From contig NZ_CP149822.1 of the NCBI RefSeq assembly GCF_038396755.1, positions 4,308,001 through 4,372,000 of the forward strand: DNA of 64,000 bases. Reading direction: 5' to 3'. Position 1 is the first letter of the stretch. Every line of letters starts with the position of its first letter. The stretch comes from Chitinophaga pollutisoli. GTDB lineage: Bacteria; Bacteroidota; Bacteroidia; Chitinophagales; Chitinophagaceae. Positions 25,826-35,266 of the stretch are shown here, piece by piece. The notes beneath the pieces are model-generated. The model was not told where the DNA came from, did not search any database, and saw only the letters and a program-made list of their open reading frames with translations. Made by a program: the position numbers and the translations under genes.

Positions 25826-26401
25826 TTACATCCATTTAACTTTTTCTTCAAGAGGCTTCAGGCGCCGCCCGGTGCGTGGAGCCTCTTCTGTATAACCCAG
25901 GTAGAGGAATCCCAGCACTTTGTCTTCGTCGCGCAGCCCCAGGTAATCCTGCATGGCGGGCGTGTAAGTCATGCCGCCGGAGCCCCAGTACACGGCGATG
26001 TTTTGCGCGGTGGCCGCGAGCCAGAGGTTTTCCACGGCGCAGGCGGTTGCCGCTACTTCCTCGATCTCGGGGATCTTGGGGTTGGCGCCGCGCTTCATCA
26101 CCACGGCGATCACGTGGGAAGCCAGGTCGCCCTGCGTTTTGAGCTTCTCGTAATTCCCCAAAATGAAATTCGTGGCGGGCGTGAACTGCTTGTACAATTC
26201 GGCATGGTCGGTGCAGAATTGTTGCACTTTATCACCGCTGTACACCACGAAGTACCAGGGCTCGGTGAGGCCGTGGGTAGGTGCCCAGTCGGCCAGCCGG
26301 AGCAGTTCGCGTACGGTTTCGTCTTCGATTTTCCTGCCGTTCATCGCCGTCGGTTTTACCGTGCGGCGGTAAAGGATGATGTCCTGTATGTTATTGGTCA
26401 T
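25826..26401 (-). CDS. Nitroreductase family protein
   Basis: 191 residues: IILYRRTVKPTAMNGRKI is the FMN-phosphate Arg region, ADWAPTHGLTEPWYFVV follows, and VAATACAVENLWLAATAQNIAVYWGSGG is the helix and flavin loop, close to the NfsB/YdjA (minimal) subgroup. It reduces nitro or quinone compounds with NAD(P)H. It is the last gene of a four-gene operon and overlaps the thioesterase stop by four bases. Confidence 0.9.
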   Translation of the reverse strand: MTNNIQDIILYRRTVKPTAMNGRKIEDETVRELLRLADWAPTHGLTEPWYFVVYSGDKVQQFCTDHAELYKQFTPATNFILGNYEKLKTQGDLASHVIAVVMKRGANPKIPEIEEVAATACAVENLWLAATAQNIAVYWGSGGMTYTPAMQDYLGLRDEDKVLGFLYLGYTEEAPRTGRRLKPLEEKVKWM

Positions 26402-26838
26402 GCGTTGGTTTTACTGAGTTGTGTTTTAAATGCTTCGGGAAGGCGGGCCACCTTGCGGGCGGAATAGTCGAAACAGACCATGCCGGTTTTGGCTTCGGCG
26501 ATGATGGTGAGCTGTCCGCCCCTGAAGGTGCTGATGCGGTAGAACAGATCGAATCCCACGGCGTTGAATTCGTCGGCGGTGAGCTCAACTGTCAGTTGGT
26601 CGCCGTAAAACCCTTCACCTTTGTATACGATGGCGGCGTCGGCCATGATGAGCGCGGTGCCGAAGACCTCCAGTTCGGTGGCGCCGAAGGAGGCGAGGTA
26701 GCGCATCCGCGCTTCGTGGAGAATCGACATAATGGCGTCGTTGCCCAGGTGGTTGCCGTAATTCACATCGCTGATACGCACGGGGAGCTGGGTGATGAAC
26801 CGGAATTGTTCCGGCATATCGATCTTAACTCTGGCCAT
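26398..26838 (-). CDS. Hotdog-fold thioesterase (4HBT type)
   Basis: 146 residues from the ATG at 26838 (MARVKIDMPEQ). Typical acyl-CoA thioesterase lines: VRISDVNYGNHLGNDAIMSILHEARMRYL with the catalytic Asp/His region, then FDLFYRISTFRGGQLTIIAEAKTGMVCFDY. The start overlaps the end of rdgB by 14 bases and the stop overlaps the nitroreductase start (ATGA). The acyl substrate is unknown. Confidence 0.87.
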   Translation of the reverse strand: MARVKIDMPEQFRFITQLPVRISDVNYGNHLGNDAIMSILHEARMRYLASFGATELEVFGTALIMADAAIVYKGEGFYGDQLTVELTADEFNAVGFDLFYRISTFRGGQLTIIAEAKTGMVCFDYSARKVARLPEAFKTQLSKTNA

Positions 26839-27412
26839 GGCGTTCCTGTAAGAAGGCGATGAGCTTCTTGAAGGCTTTCGCGCGGTGGCTGAATTGGTTC
26901 TTTTCGCGCATTTCCATTTCGGCGAAGGAGCGGTCGCCACCGGCGGGCTGGAAGATGGGATCGTAACCGAACCCCTTGCCACCCGACCGTTGGGTCAGGA
27001 TTTCGCCTTCGGCTACGCCTTCGAACTGGTGCTCCTGGCCGTCGAGGAACAGGGAGATCACGGTGCGGAAGCGGGCGGAGCGGTGGGCGTTGCCTTCCAG
27101 GAGGCGAAGGACTTTTGCGATATTGTCGTCGGCGCTTTTGGCTTCGCCGGCATAACGGGCGGAAAGCACGCCAGGCTCGCCGTTGAGCGCGTCGATCTCC
27201 AGGCCGGTGTCTTCCGAGAAGGAATCTTTGCCGGTCATGTTGTAAATGGTGAGCGACTTTTCCCTGGCGTTTTCTTCCAGGGTTGGGTGCGGCTCGGGGA
27301 TGTCGATATCGATACCGGCTTCCTGGAGGGTGACGATGGAGAACTGGTTACCCAGCATGGAGCGGATCTCCTTCACCTTATTATCGTTGTTCGTCGCGAA
27401 AACTAATTCCAT
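26825..27412 (-). CDS. rdgB: XTP/dITP diphosphatase (RdgB/HAM1)
   Basis: 195 residues. ELVFATNNDNKVKEIRSML is the N-terminal nucleotide-binding pattern, followed by TLEENAREKSLTIY, EDTGLEIDALNGEPGVLSARYAG and GKGFGYDPIFQP. It removes deaminated purine triphosphates from the pool. It lies 9 bases after the frameshift-restored gene at 27422-27918 and overlaps the thioesterase. Confidence 0.93.
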   Translation of the reverse strand: MELVFATNNDNKVKEIRSMLGNQFSIVTLQEAGIDIDIPEPHPTLEENAREKSLTIYNMTGKDSFSEDTGLEIDALNGEPGVLSARYAGEAKSADDNIAKVLRLLEGNAHRSARFRTVISLFLDGQEHQFEGVAEGEILTQRSGGKGFGYDPIFQPAGGDRSFAEMEMREKNQFSHRAKAFKKLIAFLQERHGQS

Positions 27413-27421
27413 ATCAATGGT

Positions 27422-27918
27422 TTATATACCGAATAATTGTTTGAGTCCCATCCAGAGGCGGCCTTTGAGGGCTTTGTCTGTTGCAATGAGTTGCAGGTCG
27501 TCCGAAAAGAGGACGGGCAGGCCATTGAACGCAGTGGTTTGGTAGGGCTGTGAGGGGGAAGGCCCAGTGACGCGGGTTCTATGGCGAAATTGATGACCTG
27601 GCGCGCGGGGATCTTCTGGAGGTAGTCCTGCAACCGGATGCCAGGGTAATTTGCTGTATTGACCAATGCAACATCCTGCATGCCGAGTTTGCAGGCATTT
27701 AAAATATTTGCGAGGAGATTAAACGTTTCCTCGCTCAAATAGGCTTCCCTTTCATTTTGTATGAGGAGCAGGATGTTTTTTTGATTTTCGCCTAAATATT
27801 TGATTTCTGGCACAGCTTTCGCCTCGGCGGGAACGGCAGTAATTTCCTCCGGAATGATAGGCTGGTGGTACATTTGCGCCAACAGAAATGGGTCCAGCTG
27901 TAATCGCTCAAGGCTCAT
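27422..27918 (-). pseudogene. Conserved hypothetical protein, one-base frameshift
   Basis: The frame starts at 27918 (MSLERLQLDPFLLAQMYHQ) and is sound to about residue 121 (VINFAIEPASLGLP), then leaves phase and runs into rdgB. If the run of five C (minus strand, about 27556-27560) had six, the frame would continue as PSQPYQTTAFNGLPVLFSDD and end LWMGLKQLFGI at 27422, giving 165 residues and a 9-base gap to rdgB. The restored end is clearly protein-like (a fold-closing strand and amphipathic helix). Function unknown. Probably intact in the cell; see the homopolymer finding. Confidence 0.72.
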
Positions 27919-28044
27919 AAATATTGTATTTAAGCTTAATGTGATAATCCCATGTGTGGGAAAAACCGTTTATTTGCGGATCGTTCGGTGGAACGAAATC
28001 GTGCAAACGAGCGTGTAAAAATATTGAGATAAAAGTAATTAACC

Positions 28045-29154
28045 ATGATGGCAGTAGAATATCCCACCGCTAAATCTACCGTGATGGAAGAGGCGAAGCA
28101 GAGGATTAAGGTGACGAAAACCTCCCGGAGCCGGCTTCCGGAGGTAGATTTTGATCACCTGGTATTTGGGAAGAAATATGCAGACCATATGCTGGTGGCG
28201 GATTTCGACGGAAAAGAATGGACGAACGCGGAAATCGTGCCTTTCCAGCCCTTTAACGTAAGCCCCTCCAACGCCGCCTGGCATTACGGGCAGGCGATTT
28301 TTGAAGGGATCAAGGCGTACAACGACCAGGAGGGGAATCCGATGATTTTTCGTCCGTACGACAACTACGCGCGTTTTAATAGGAGCGCCGAGCGTATGGG
28401 GATGCCCGATGTGCCGGAATGGCTCTTTATCGGCGGCATGGCCATGCTGATCGACCTCGACCGGGGCTGGGTGCCTTCGAACGAGGGTTGCTCCCTGTAC
28501 CTGCGGCCGTTTATGATCGCGATGGACGAATTCATTGGCGTGCGGCCTTCCGACACTTACCGTTTCGCGGTCATCAACAGCCCTTCGGGCCCATATTTCA
28601 ACAAGCCTATCCACCTGTTGGTGCAGGACAAATACATCCGTGCTTTCCCGGGCGGCGTTGGTTATGCGAAAGCGGCCGGCAACTACGGCGGGGCGATGTA
28701 CCCGACCATGCAGGCCCGGAAAGACGGCTACGACCAGATCCTTTGGGTGGATGGTACGGAGTACAAATGGCTGCAGGAGTGCGGCACGATGAACGTGTTC
28801 GTGATCATCGGCAACCGCGCGCTGACGCCTGACCTCACGAACGGAACGATCCTGGCGGGGGTAACCCGCGCCAGCGTGATCGACGTGCTGGCGGATATGG
28901 GCCTGGAAGTAGAGGAGCGCCCCGTTTCCATTGAGGAAGTGGTGGCGGCCCATGAGAACGGGACCTTGCGCGAAGTGTTCGGTACGGGCACGGCGGCGAG
29001 CGTGGCGTATGTGGAGCAGCTGGATTACAAGGAGCACAAGATCAGCCTGGACACCACGAAGTATGAAGTGGGGCGGGAAGTGATTGAAAGGCTGGATGCG
29101 ATCCGGACGGGCAAGGTGGCCGACGAACGGGGCTGGAACTTTATAATCGACTGA
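28045..29154 (+). CDS. ilvE: Branched-chain amino acid aminotransferase
   Basis: 369 residues (the long, class II form). Seen: LVFGKKYADHMLVADFDGKEW, WHYGQAIFEGIKAYN, ADNA-type Arg region RFNRSAERMG, YLRPFMIAMDEFIGVRP, the PLP-lysine region AAGNYGGAMYPTMQARKDGYDQILWVDG, and QECGTMNVFVIIG. It transaminates leucine, isoleucine and valine with 2-oxoglutarate. Two adjacent ATG codons make the start 28045 or 28048. It is monocistronic. Confidence 0.93.
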   Translation: MMAVEYPTAKSTVMEEAKQRIKVTKTSRSRLPEVDFDHLVFGKKYADHMLVADFDGKEWTNAEIVPFQPFNVSPSNAAWHYGQAIFEGIKAYNDQEGNPMIFRPYDNYARFNRSAERMGMPDVPEWLFIGGMAMLIDLDRGWVPSNEGCSLYLRPFMIAMDEFIGVRPSDTYRFAVINSPSGPYFNKPIHLLVQDKYIRAFPGGVGYAKAAGNYGGAMYPTMQARKDGYDQILWVDGTEYKWLQECGTMNVFVIIGNRALTPDLTNGTILAGVTRASVIDVLADMGLEVEERPVSIEEVVAAHENGTLREVFGTGTAASVAYVEQLDYKEHKISLDTTKYEVGREVIERLDAIRTGKVADERGWNFIID

Positions 29155-29247
29155 TACACGTAATTTATATAGAATGGCCGGGTTGCGTACGCGTGACCCG
29201 GTTTTTTATTTGGGGATATCATGTATATAAAGGAGTGTGGAAGGGGG

Positions 29248-29279
29248 TTGTATGGACGGGGGAATCGGTGTATCTTTGC
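29248..29279 (+). promoter_or_regulatory. Promoter of the gene at 29286, nearly leaderless
   Basis: TTG at 29248-29250, 20 bases, then TATCTTTGC at 29271-29279, a good Bacteroidota promoter. The ATG is only seven bases after the -7 element, so the transcript would have almost no 5' leader. Confidence 0.65.
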
Positions 29280-29285
29280 GGCCTT

Positions 29286-29585
29286 ATGACGCTTTCGGTA
29301 TTCAGGGAATCCTTGCAGTATGCTGTGCCGCCGGCCGGGTTAACGCCCGCATTGCTGGCGATGTGGTGGGATGGCAGGGGAAATTGGGACCGGAGCCACG
29401 ACATTGCGCAGGAGGATCATTCGCGCGCGGGGTCGTGGGTGCATGCATATCTTCACCGGAAGGAGGGGGATGCGGGTAATGCGGCATATTGGTATGCCCG
29501 GGCGGGGAAACCTGTGTTCCGGGGCACGCTGGAGGAGGAGTGGGACCAGCTTTCGGGGGCTTTGTTGCTGGAGAATCCCCGTTAA
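29286..29585 (+). CDS. Small conserved hypothetical protein
   Basis: 99 residues beginning MTLSVFRESLQYAVPPAGL. The rest carries Trp-rich conserved-looking lines: HSRAGSWVHAYLHRKEGDAGNAAYWYARAGKPVF and LEEEWDQLSGALL. The pattern resembles small Bacteroidota proteins of unknown role encoded beside housekeeping genes. A strong promoter directly upstream and protein-like composition support it. The frame extends to 29193, but the promoter would then lie inside it. Confidence 0.6.
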   Translation: MTLSVFRESLQYAVPPAGLTPALLAMWWDGRGNWDRSHDIAQEDHSRAGSWVHAYLHRKEGDAGNAAYWYARAGKPVFRGTLEEEWDQLSGALLLENPR

Positions 29586-29619
29586 TTGGCCGATTTTAGG
29601 AAAAAACTTCCAAGTAATT

Positions 29620-29650
29620 TTGTAATGTTATAACGAAGTGATACCTTTGC
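29620..29650 (+). promoter_or_regulatory. Promoter of rpsL-rpsG
   Basis: TTG at 29620, 19 bases, then TACCTTTGC at 29642-29650, a full Bacteroidota promoter. The sequence TACCTTTGCCCTCCCAAATT recurs, almost unchanged, at the fusA and rpsJ promoters. rpsL starts 71 bases downstream. Confidence 0.82.
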
Positions 29651-29721
29651 CCTCCCAAATTCCCTTAATGGGAACGATGGGTTTCATTGTAAAACAGCAG
29701 TAAAATATAAAATAGGTAAGA

Positions 29722-30102
29722 ATGCCTACAATACAACAATTAGTAAGAAAAGGAAGAGAAATTATCCGGGCCAAATCCAAGTCCAGAGCGTTGGATGCTT
29801 GCCCGCAGCGTCGTGGCGTATGTACCCGTGTGTACACTACCACTCCGAAGAAACCGAACTCCGCGTTGCGTAAAGTAGCGAAAGTGAAGCTGACCAACAA
29901 AGTGGAGGTTATCGCTTACATTCCGGGTGAAGGTCACAACCTGCAGGAGCACTCTATCGTACTGATCCGTGGTGGCAGGGTGAAGGACCTTCCGGGTGTT
30001 CGTTACCACATCGTTCGCGGTAGCCTCGATACTGCTGGTGTGAAAGACCGTAAGCAAAGCCGTTCCAAGTATGGTACCAAAAAGGAAAAGGCTAAAAAAT
30101 AA
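29722..30102 (+). CDS. rpsL: 30S ribosomal protein S12
   Basis: 126 residues. The decoding-site loops are present: [16 protein letters not shown] (Lys43/44) and [16 protein letters not shown] (Lys88). The wild-type lysines argue against streptomycin-resistant alleles. It is the first gene of the str operon, 33 bases before rpsG. Confidence 0.97.
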   Translation: MPTIQQLVRKGREIIRAKSKSRALDACPQRRGVCTRVYTTTPKKPNSALRKVAKVKLTNKVEVIAYIPGEGHNLQEHSIVLIRGGRVKDLPGVRYHIVRGSLDTAGVKDRKQSRSKYGTKKEKAKK

Positions 30103-30135
30103 TTTGTAATAAATAGTTCGAAATTTTTCAAATAA

Positions 30136-30603
30136 ATGAGAAAGCAAGCTGCTAAAAAATTACCCCTGGCTCCCGATCCCAGGTTCCAGGATAAACTGGT
30201 AACCCGTTTCGTGAATAACATCATGGAGCAAGGAAAAAAGAGCATTGCCTACCGTATTTTCTACGATGCGGTTGACCGTGTTAGCCAGATGACCAACGAA
30301 AACGGCTACGAAGTTTGGAAAAAAGCACTTTCCAACGTAACTCCCGCCGTTGAAGTACGCAGCCGCCGTATCGGTGGTGCTACTTTCCAGATCCCCGCAG
30401 AAGTTCGCGCCGACCGTAAAGTGTCCCTGAGCATCAAATGGCTGGTTCGTTACGCTGGCGACAGGAATGGTAAGAGCATGGCTGAGAAACTGGCGAACGA
30501 AATCGTAGCCGCCAGCAAAGGTGAAGGTGCCGCTTTCAAAAAGAAAGAAGATACCCACCGTATGGCTGAAGCTAACAAAGCATTCTCCCACTTCAAGGTA
30601 TAA
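30136..30603 (+). CDS. rpsG: 30S ribosomal protein S7
   Basis: 155 residues with the S7 lines DKLVTRFVNNIMEQGKKSIA, PAVEVRSRRIGGATFQIP and KSMAEKLANEIVAASKGEG. It binds 16S rRNA near the exit site. A terminator follows, and fusA, its usual neighbour, is 19 kb away. Confidence 0.97.
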   Translation: MRKQAAKKLPLAPDPRFQDKLVTRFVNNIMEQGKKSIAYRIFYDAVDRVSQMTNENGYEVWKKALSNVTPAVEVRSRRIGGATFQIPAEVRADRKVSLSIKWLVRYAGDRNGKSMAEKLANEIVAASKGEGAAFKKKEDTHRMAEANKAFSHFKV

Positions 30604-30640
30604 CCATCCCGTTTTTTTAAGACGGTTTGTAAACATATCA

Positions 30641-30677
30641 AAGGCTGGTCCGGTTCTCCCGGATCAGCCTTATGTTT
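30641..30677 (+). terminator. Intrinsic terminator after rpsG
   Basis: AAGGCTGGTCCGG, a 5-base loop, CCGGATCAGCCTT (one wobble pair), then TATGTTTTTT. It ends the shortened str operon before the inserted DNA. Confidence 0.78.
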
Positions 30678-30734
30678 TTTATATATAGCCAATCGTTAAC
30701 CTTCACCCACCTTCGACTGCCCCGCATCTTATCT

Positions 30735-31208
30735 ATGCGAAAATTGTTTGTTATGGATTTAGAAACATATAAGTGTGAGCCCATCATCTTGCGCAACACT
30801 TACGATGCATTTTGTTTCGAAAGTATCGGCCCTAAAGGAGGAATTCAAAAAGTAATTTATTTCTATCCAATTATATTAATTGGTAATTCTTATGTGAATT
30901 TATCTTTTGGAGATTGGGATGAAAAAACAAAAGAGGTGAATGACGAATCAATTTCAAACAATGGAGATACAAGTAAAATTCTCGCCACTGTTGCATTTAC
31001 GGCTTTGCAATATGCTCGTCAGCACGACAGAAAACCCATATTCGTTATGGGAACGTGTAGAGCACGGACCAGATTATATCAAATGGCGTTGAATGCTCAT
31101 CGTTTGTTAGTTGAAAGTTTGTTTGTCGTGTCTGGATTAATTGCCGGTGAATGGCAGGAATTTGTTCCGGGAAGAAATTATACAGCCTTTATGTTTTCAA
31201 TCAGATAG
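30735..31208 (+). CDS. DUF6934-like protein
   Basis: 157 residues. The centre reads ESIGPKGGIQKVIYF, NLSFGDWDEKTKEVNDESISNNGDTSKILATVAFTAL and the end GTCRARTRLYQMALNAH and VPGRNYTAFMFSIR. This matches the Bacteroidota family DUF6934, of unknown function and often found with a tiny partner gene in accessory DNA. An ATG at 30753 is an alternative start. The region is clearly richer in A+T than its neighbours, a sign of transfer. It is followed by two small related genes. Confidence 0.7.
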   Translation: MRKLFVMDLETYKCEPIILRNTYDAFCFESIGPKGGIQKVIYFYPIILIGNSYVNLSFGDWDEKTKEVNDESISNNGDTSKILATVAFTALQYARQHDRKPIFVMGTCRARTRLYQMALNAHRLLVESLFVVSGLIAGEWQEFVPGRNYTAFMFSIR

Positions 31209-31237
31209 GCAATTGTTAGGAAAATAAAATATGCGAA

Positions 31238-31444
31238 ATGATAATTGTAAAGCTATCCAATGATTCATTGGACAAAGATACCAGACTCATTGAAGTTGGA
31301 ACCTGGGATCCGGGGGTCGATCTTTCGAAAGATCCCTTCATTGTGAGAAAAGCACAAGCAGCCATTGAAGTGCTGACGAAGCATGCATTTCCCGGTCATG
31401 ATTTATTACCAGGTAAAGCAAACGTTTCAAACCGACCATCATGA
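31238..31444 (+). CDS. Small partner protein of DUF6934
   Basis: 68 residues: MIIVKLSNDSLDKDTRLIEV, GTWDPGVDLSKDPFIVRK, AQAAIEVLTKHAFPGH. A close paralogue follows at 31441 (shared IVKLSND-x-LDKDT and the W-x-P-x-x-D lines). Tandem duplicated small genes after DUF6934 suggest a two-part accessory system; a toxin-antitoxin role is possible but not shown. Confidence 0.55.
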   Translation: MIIVKLSNDSLDKDTRLIEVGTWDPGVDLSKDPFIVRKAQAAIEVLTKHAFPGHDLLPGKANVSNRPS

Positions 31445-31619
31445 AAATTGTAAAACTGTCCAACGATAGATTGGACAAAGACACAAAGCTGATAATAGTC
31501 GGCGAATGGAATCCGGATATTGATTTTAGCAATGACGCCTTCTTTATAAAGAAGAAAAAATGGCGGAAGTGCTGATTCAGCGTGTAGGTTTACCCGATAA
31601 GAAATTATTATCCAGGTAG
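31441..31619 (+). pseudogene. Paralogue of the DUF6934 partner, frameshifted
   Basis: The frame MKIVKLSNDRLDKDTKLIIV continues to FFIKKKKW and stops early. One extra A in the AAAAAA run at 31555-31560 would instead give KKKKMAEVLIQRVGLPDKKLLSR, ending at 31619 (59 residues) and aligning with the end of the first copy. It overlaps that copy's stop by four bases. Either a real decay of a duplicate or an A-run read error. Confidence 0.55.
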
Positions 31620-31655
31620 CAATAATTCCTTTACATGCATTACCTATAAACGAAA

Positions 31656-31681
31656 CAGGCTGCCATAGAAACGGCAGCCTG
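31656..31681 (-). terminator. Probable terminator of cassette A
   Basis: CAGGCTGCC/GGCAGCCTG, a 9-bp stem with an 8-base loop, followed on the minus strand by TTTCGTTTAT. It lies 27 bases after the collagen A stop. Confidence 0.62.
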
Positions 31682-31707
31682 ATAATAAATAGGGGAGGGA
31701 TAGTTGA

Positions 31708-34700
31708 TTATTTCACATTGACCAGCACCTTGATCTTCCCGTTGCCGGATTTGAGTTCCTGCAGCGCTTTCCCAAGTACCTGGCCCATTTTTACTTTTTC
31801 GGGATCGGCTTTCATGGCGTAACCAGGCCTGCTGGAAGTCACCAGCAGATCACCGCGCTCGATGGGGCCACCTTCGTCGCATACTTTCGTCGGGATCACG
31901 CCCACCACGCCAACGGGCACCTGCTCGGAGGGAGCATCGAGGTCTTCCTGCTCTGTTAGCAACACGCCTGGCTTCGTCGCATACACGCCCGCCACCAACG
32001 TAGAATAAGCCTGTGCCGACTTCTCCATCATCCGGTCTGTCCGTTTGGAAATCACCATCACATCTCCCGGCTCGTAGCTATCGCGTGCACCTTCCACATC
32101 GAATGCTTCCGCCAGATCGGCTCCGCCATTCGTCGTTCCACTATTGAAAAAGCCCATTCCCGTGTTGGAAATACGCGCCACATTGCCGCCGTTTCGTTGG
32201 AAAACAGCGAGATTACCCGTCGCATTCTGCTGGTTAACCAGCAGAGCATTGCCGGTTCCCTGGTTCTCAATCGTGACAATAGATTGCGTATTGGCGGTAT
32301 TCGTGTTCAAAAAGTGAGCGGCTCTGCCCATACCTGTCGTCGGAATAAAGCCCTGCACTGCATTTCCGGTGCCGGTGGTACTGCCAGCAACCCCGTTGCC
32401 TTTGGCGGAAACCGCATATATGCCATCCCCGCTACCTGCGGCTAGCGCAGTAATACCGTCGCCGTCACCGTTTGCGTCGGTTGCATGGAAAGATCCGCCG
32501 GAGCCACTGGTACCTTTTGAAACGCCATATACACCAGCAGTACCGAATGAAGATGAACTCGTTGTGATTTCGCCTTGTACCGCAGCACTGCTGCTTGTGG
32601 TGTTATCGATCCTGAAACTGCCCGCGGGGCCTGTACCCTCTGTAGTAGTGAGAAGCGCCGGATTATTGTTGGCTGCATTTCCGTTGGAGAACCAACCTGC
32701 AAAGCCGTTGGAAATAAGCGATGTTCTTCCGTGCACGGCAGCACCTGCTCCGTTTACGATGCTTTCTATGGCATTCCCGTTTTTCATAGCGGTTGCACTG
32801 AATGTAGTGCCATTCCCATTTCCAAGCGCCACCAGCGCAATGCCATTACCGGATGAATTGGAAGAATGGAAGATACCGCCAAATCCACCGGTACCGGAAG
32901 CCACGCCATATACCGCCGCGGCTCCAAAGTTGCCGAATATCGTATTGACTTCTGCCCTTACTGCTGCGCCTACACTGGTCGTGTTGTTGATCGTAAAGGA
33001 AGAGGCATTGCCCAATTTATTATCGGGTACGTTGCCTTTGCCGATAGAATAAACTTCCAAAGTATTGGCATTGATATTATCCGCATTGGAGTTTGTAAAC
33101 CTTCCTGCACGACCGGTGCTCATGCCTGCGCCGATCTCACCCAACACGCCAATTCCCGTATTAGACTGGTCGCTGGAGATAAATCCCCGAACACCATAAC
33201 CTCCACCGTTATTGCGGCCAACGACTGCCCCGGCGATGTTGCTGGTGGTACGGCCCACTACGGCTTCGCCTGCGTTGTTGTTATCGCCAATAATACCGGC
33301 ACTTATCTGAGAATTGGCAACGCCATGTATGGCAAAACCGGTATTGGTGGTAGCAAGCACGCCCTTTCCCGAGCCGGTAGTCGACACGCTAATGATGTTC
33401 CCGTTACCAGCGGATGAGGCATTGAGCACATTATTACTGTTCGCATTGTTATAGATGACAATATCGGCTGGGATCCCGTTATTGCTGGTAGCAAGCAAAC
33501 CCGTACCCGTATTGCTGTTGGCATACACGCCGTAACCGTTGGCGGTGGCATTGCCATACACGCCCAGGCCATTCGGCGCTGAACCATATAATCCCCATCC
33601 ACTGCCGGCATGCGAGCCCCATACGCCAATTCCCAATCCGCCGGTGCCATTATTCAAACCGCGCACGGCTGTAGAAAAGCCACCAGGCGCGGTGGAAGAG
33701 ATAATCCCCCGCACTGCTGTAATATTGGACGAAGTGGTGTTGTTGACGCCTTCGATGGAGGCGCCGTCGCCATTGTTGCTCAACGAGAGCAGTGTAGCCG
33801 CATTGTTTTCGGTAGTCACATATGGTAGCGTGAGACCGCCACCGCCACCACTTGCCGGCGCCCAGTTGGTGCCGTCGAACCGGAGGTATTGTCCGGAAGC
33901 AGGTGTTGTGTTGCTGATGGGCGTTCCCTGCAATTTCGCTACCGTCGGATCCGGATACGTGCCGGACAGATCGCCACCTGCTGTAACGCCATTGATATCG
34001 CCAGCTGTGCCCTGGGGGCCGGCAGGACCGATGGGGCCTGGATCACCCTGGTCACCTTTATCACCTTTGTCTCCCTTATCACCTTTATCGCCCGTGTTGC
34101 CCTGAAGCCCCTGTGCGCCGGGGTCTCCTTGATCGCCCTTGTCACCTTTATCGCCCGGCACACCCTGGATACCTTGCACGCCTTGCAAGCCAGGTAATCC
34201 TTGCAGTCCGATGGGACCAGGGTCTCCTGCATCACCTTTGTCGCCTTTGTCTCCCTTATCACCTTTATCGCCCGTGTTGCCCTGAAGCCCCTGTGCGCCG
34301 GGGACTCCTTGATCGCCTTTATCACCTTTATCGCCCGGCACACCCTGGATACCTTGCACGCCTTGCAAGCCAGGTAATCCTTGCAGTCCGATGGGACCAG
34401 GGTCTCCTGCATCACCTTTATCGCCGGTTAGGCCCTGGATACCCTGCGCACCCGGATCACCCTTTTCCCCTTTGTCACCTTTATCGCCGGTTGCACCTTG
34501 CATTCCTTGTACGCCGGGATCACCCTTTTCCCCCTTGTCACCTTTATCGCCGGTTGCACCTTGCATTCCTTGTACGCCGGGATCGCCTTTATCCCCTTTG
34601 TCACCTTTATCACCGGGAACGCCTTGAATACCTTGCACACCAGGGTCGCCTTTATCCCCTTTATCTCCCTTATCGCCGGTTACACCTTGCATTCCTTGTG

Positions 34701-35262
34701 CACCAGGATCCCCCTTCACACCCTGAACACCCTGTGGACCCGCATCTCCTTTCGCACCCGTTGCTCCCGCAGGACCCGTAGCGCCCGCCGGTCCCACAGG
34801 CCCAGGCGCCCCCGTTGCCCCCTGCGGCCCCGCAGGCCCCTGCACCCCGGCAGGACCGGGATTGCCATCTGCAGCATACAACGCAAACGGAACGCTCATC
34901 AGCTGCTGGGTGCCCAGTGTCTGGAAACCGCCGCCGGTATTCACTTCCACCTGCAAAAACTGGTTGGCGTTTTTCCAGGGCACTGCCGCGAAAGTACCGC
35001 TGACCGGGGTACCGCGACCCACCTGCAGGTTAAACAAACCCATCGCATTGGTCGTAGTCTGATGGGTTTCCTGGTATTCAATAGCGCCGTTCGGCCCGCC
35101 GCCACGAATGGAAAAGCGAACCCCCAGCGACTGCGCTGCCACTACGGAGCCATTGCTGTTACGCGCTACCGCCTGGTAATTAATGCCCGACAATGCATGC
35201 TGTGCACGCGCAGCGAGAGCGGTCGACATCAGCAGCATTAATGTGTATATCGTTTTCTTCAT
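31708..35262 (-). CDS. Collagen-like surface protein A (charged Gly-X-Y)
   Basis: 1184 residues. Residues 1-21 are a signal peptide. Residues 22-131 are the Bacteroidota fibre module ([15 protein letters not shown] ... [17 protein letters not shown]). About 133-421 are unbroken Gly-X-Y, rich in [10 protein letters not shown], which favours charged, hydroxyproline-free triple helices. A short [21 protein letters not shown] motif as in phage tail proteins follows, then about 600 residues of Gly/Asn/Ser-rich repeats ([20 protein letters not shown] and similar), ending in a conserved domain [38 protein letters not shown]. Last gene of cassette A; probably a trimeric cell-surface fibre. It lacks an obvious T9SS CTD of its own. 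Confidence 0.87.
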   Translation of the reverse strand: MKKTIYTLMLLMSTALAARAQHALSGINYQAVARNSNGSVVAAQSLGVRFSIRGGGPNGAIEYQETHQTTTNAMGLFNLQVGRGTPVSGTFAAVPWKNANQFLQVEVNTGGGFQTLGTQQLMSVPFALYAADGNPGPAGVQGPAGPQGATGAPGPVGPAGATGPAGATGAKGDAGPQGVQGVKGDPGAQGMQGVTGDKGDKGDKGDPGVQGIQGVPGDKGDKGDKGDPGVQGMQGATGDKGDKGEKGDPGVQGMQGATGDKGDKGEKGDPGAQGIQGLTGDKGDAGDPGPIGLQGLPGLQGVQGIQGVPGDKGDKGDQGVPGAQGLQGNTGDKGDKGDKGDKGDAGDPGPIGLQGLPGLQGVQGIQGVPGDKGDKGDQGDPGAQGLQGNTGDKGDKGDKGDKGDQGDPGPIGPAGPQGTAGDINGVTAGGDLSGTYPDPTVAKLQGTPISNTTPASGQYLRFDGTNWAPASGGGGGLTLPYVTTENNAATLLSLSNNGDGASIEGVNNTTSSNITAVRGIISSTAPGGFSTAVRGLNNGTGGLGIGVWGSHAGSGWGLYGSAPNGLGVYGNATANGYGVYANSNTGTGLLATSNNGIPADIVIYNNANSNNVLNASSAGNGNIISVSTTGSGKGVLATTNTGFAIHGVANSQISAGIIGDNNNAGEAVVGRTTSNIAGAVVGRNNGGGYGVRGFISSDQSNTGIGVLGEIGAGMSTGRAGRFTNSNADNINANTLEVYSIGKGNVPDNKLGNASSFTINNTTSVGAAVRAEVNTIFGNFGAAAVYGVASGTGGFGGIFHSSNSSGNGIALVALGNGNGTTFSATAMKNGNAIESIVNGAGAAVHGRTSLISNGFAGWFSNGNAANNNPALLTTTEGTGPAGSFRIDNTTSSSAAVQGEITTSSSSFGTAGVYGVSKGTSGSGGSFHATDANGDGDGITALAAGSGDGIYAVSAKGNGVAGSTTGTGNAVQGFIPTTGMGRAAHFLNTNTANTQSIVTIENQGTGNALLVNQQNATGNLAVFQRNGGNVARISNTGMGFFNSGTTNGGADLAEAFDVEGARDSYEPGDVMVISKRTDRMMEKSAQAYSTLVAGVYATKPGVLLTEQEDLDAPSEQVPVGVVGVIPTKVCDEGGPIERGDLLVTSSRPGYAMKADPEKVKMGQVLGKALQELKSGNGKIKVLVNVK
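34078..34437 (-). repeat. 180-bp tandem duplication in the collagen A coding region
   Basis: A unit of 180 bp (60 residues, 20 Gly-X-Y triplets) occurs twice in tandem with few differences, and 63-bp (7-triplet) repeats follow at about 34478-34600. The period keeps the reading frame, so length can vary without breaking the protein. Confidence 0.75.
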
Positions 35263-35266
35263 GAAT

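Noticed and set aside
31708..35262. Collagen-like protein as a phage tail fibre
   Set aside because: The [11 protein letters not shown] motif and C-terminal domain resemble tail fibres, but there are no phage structural genes and the cassette carries T9SS-linked genes, so a cell-surface fibre is more likely.
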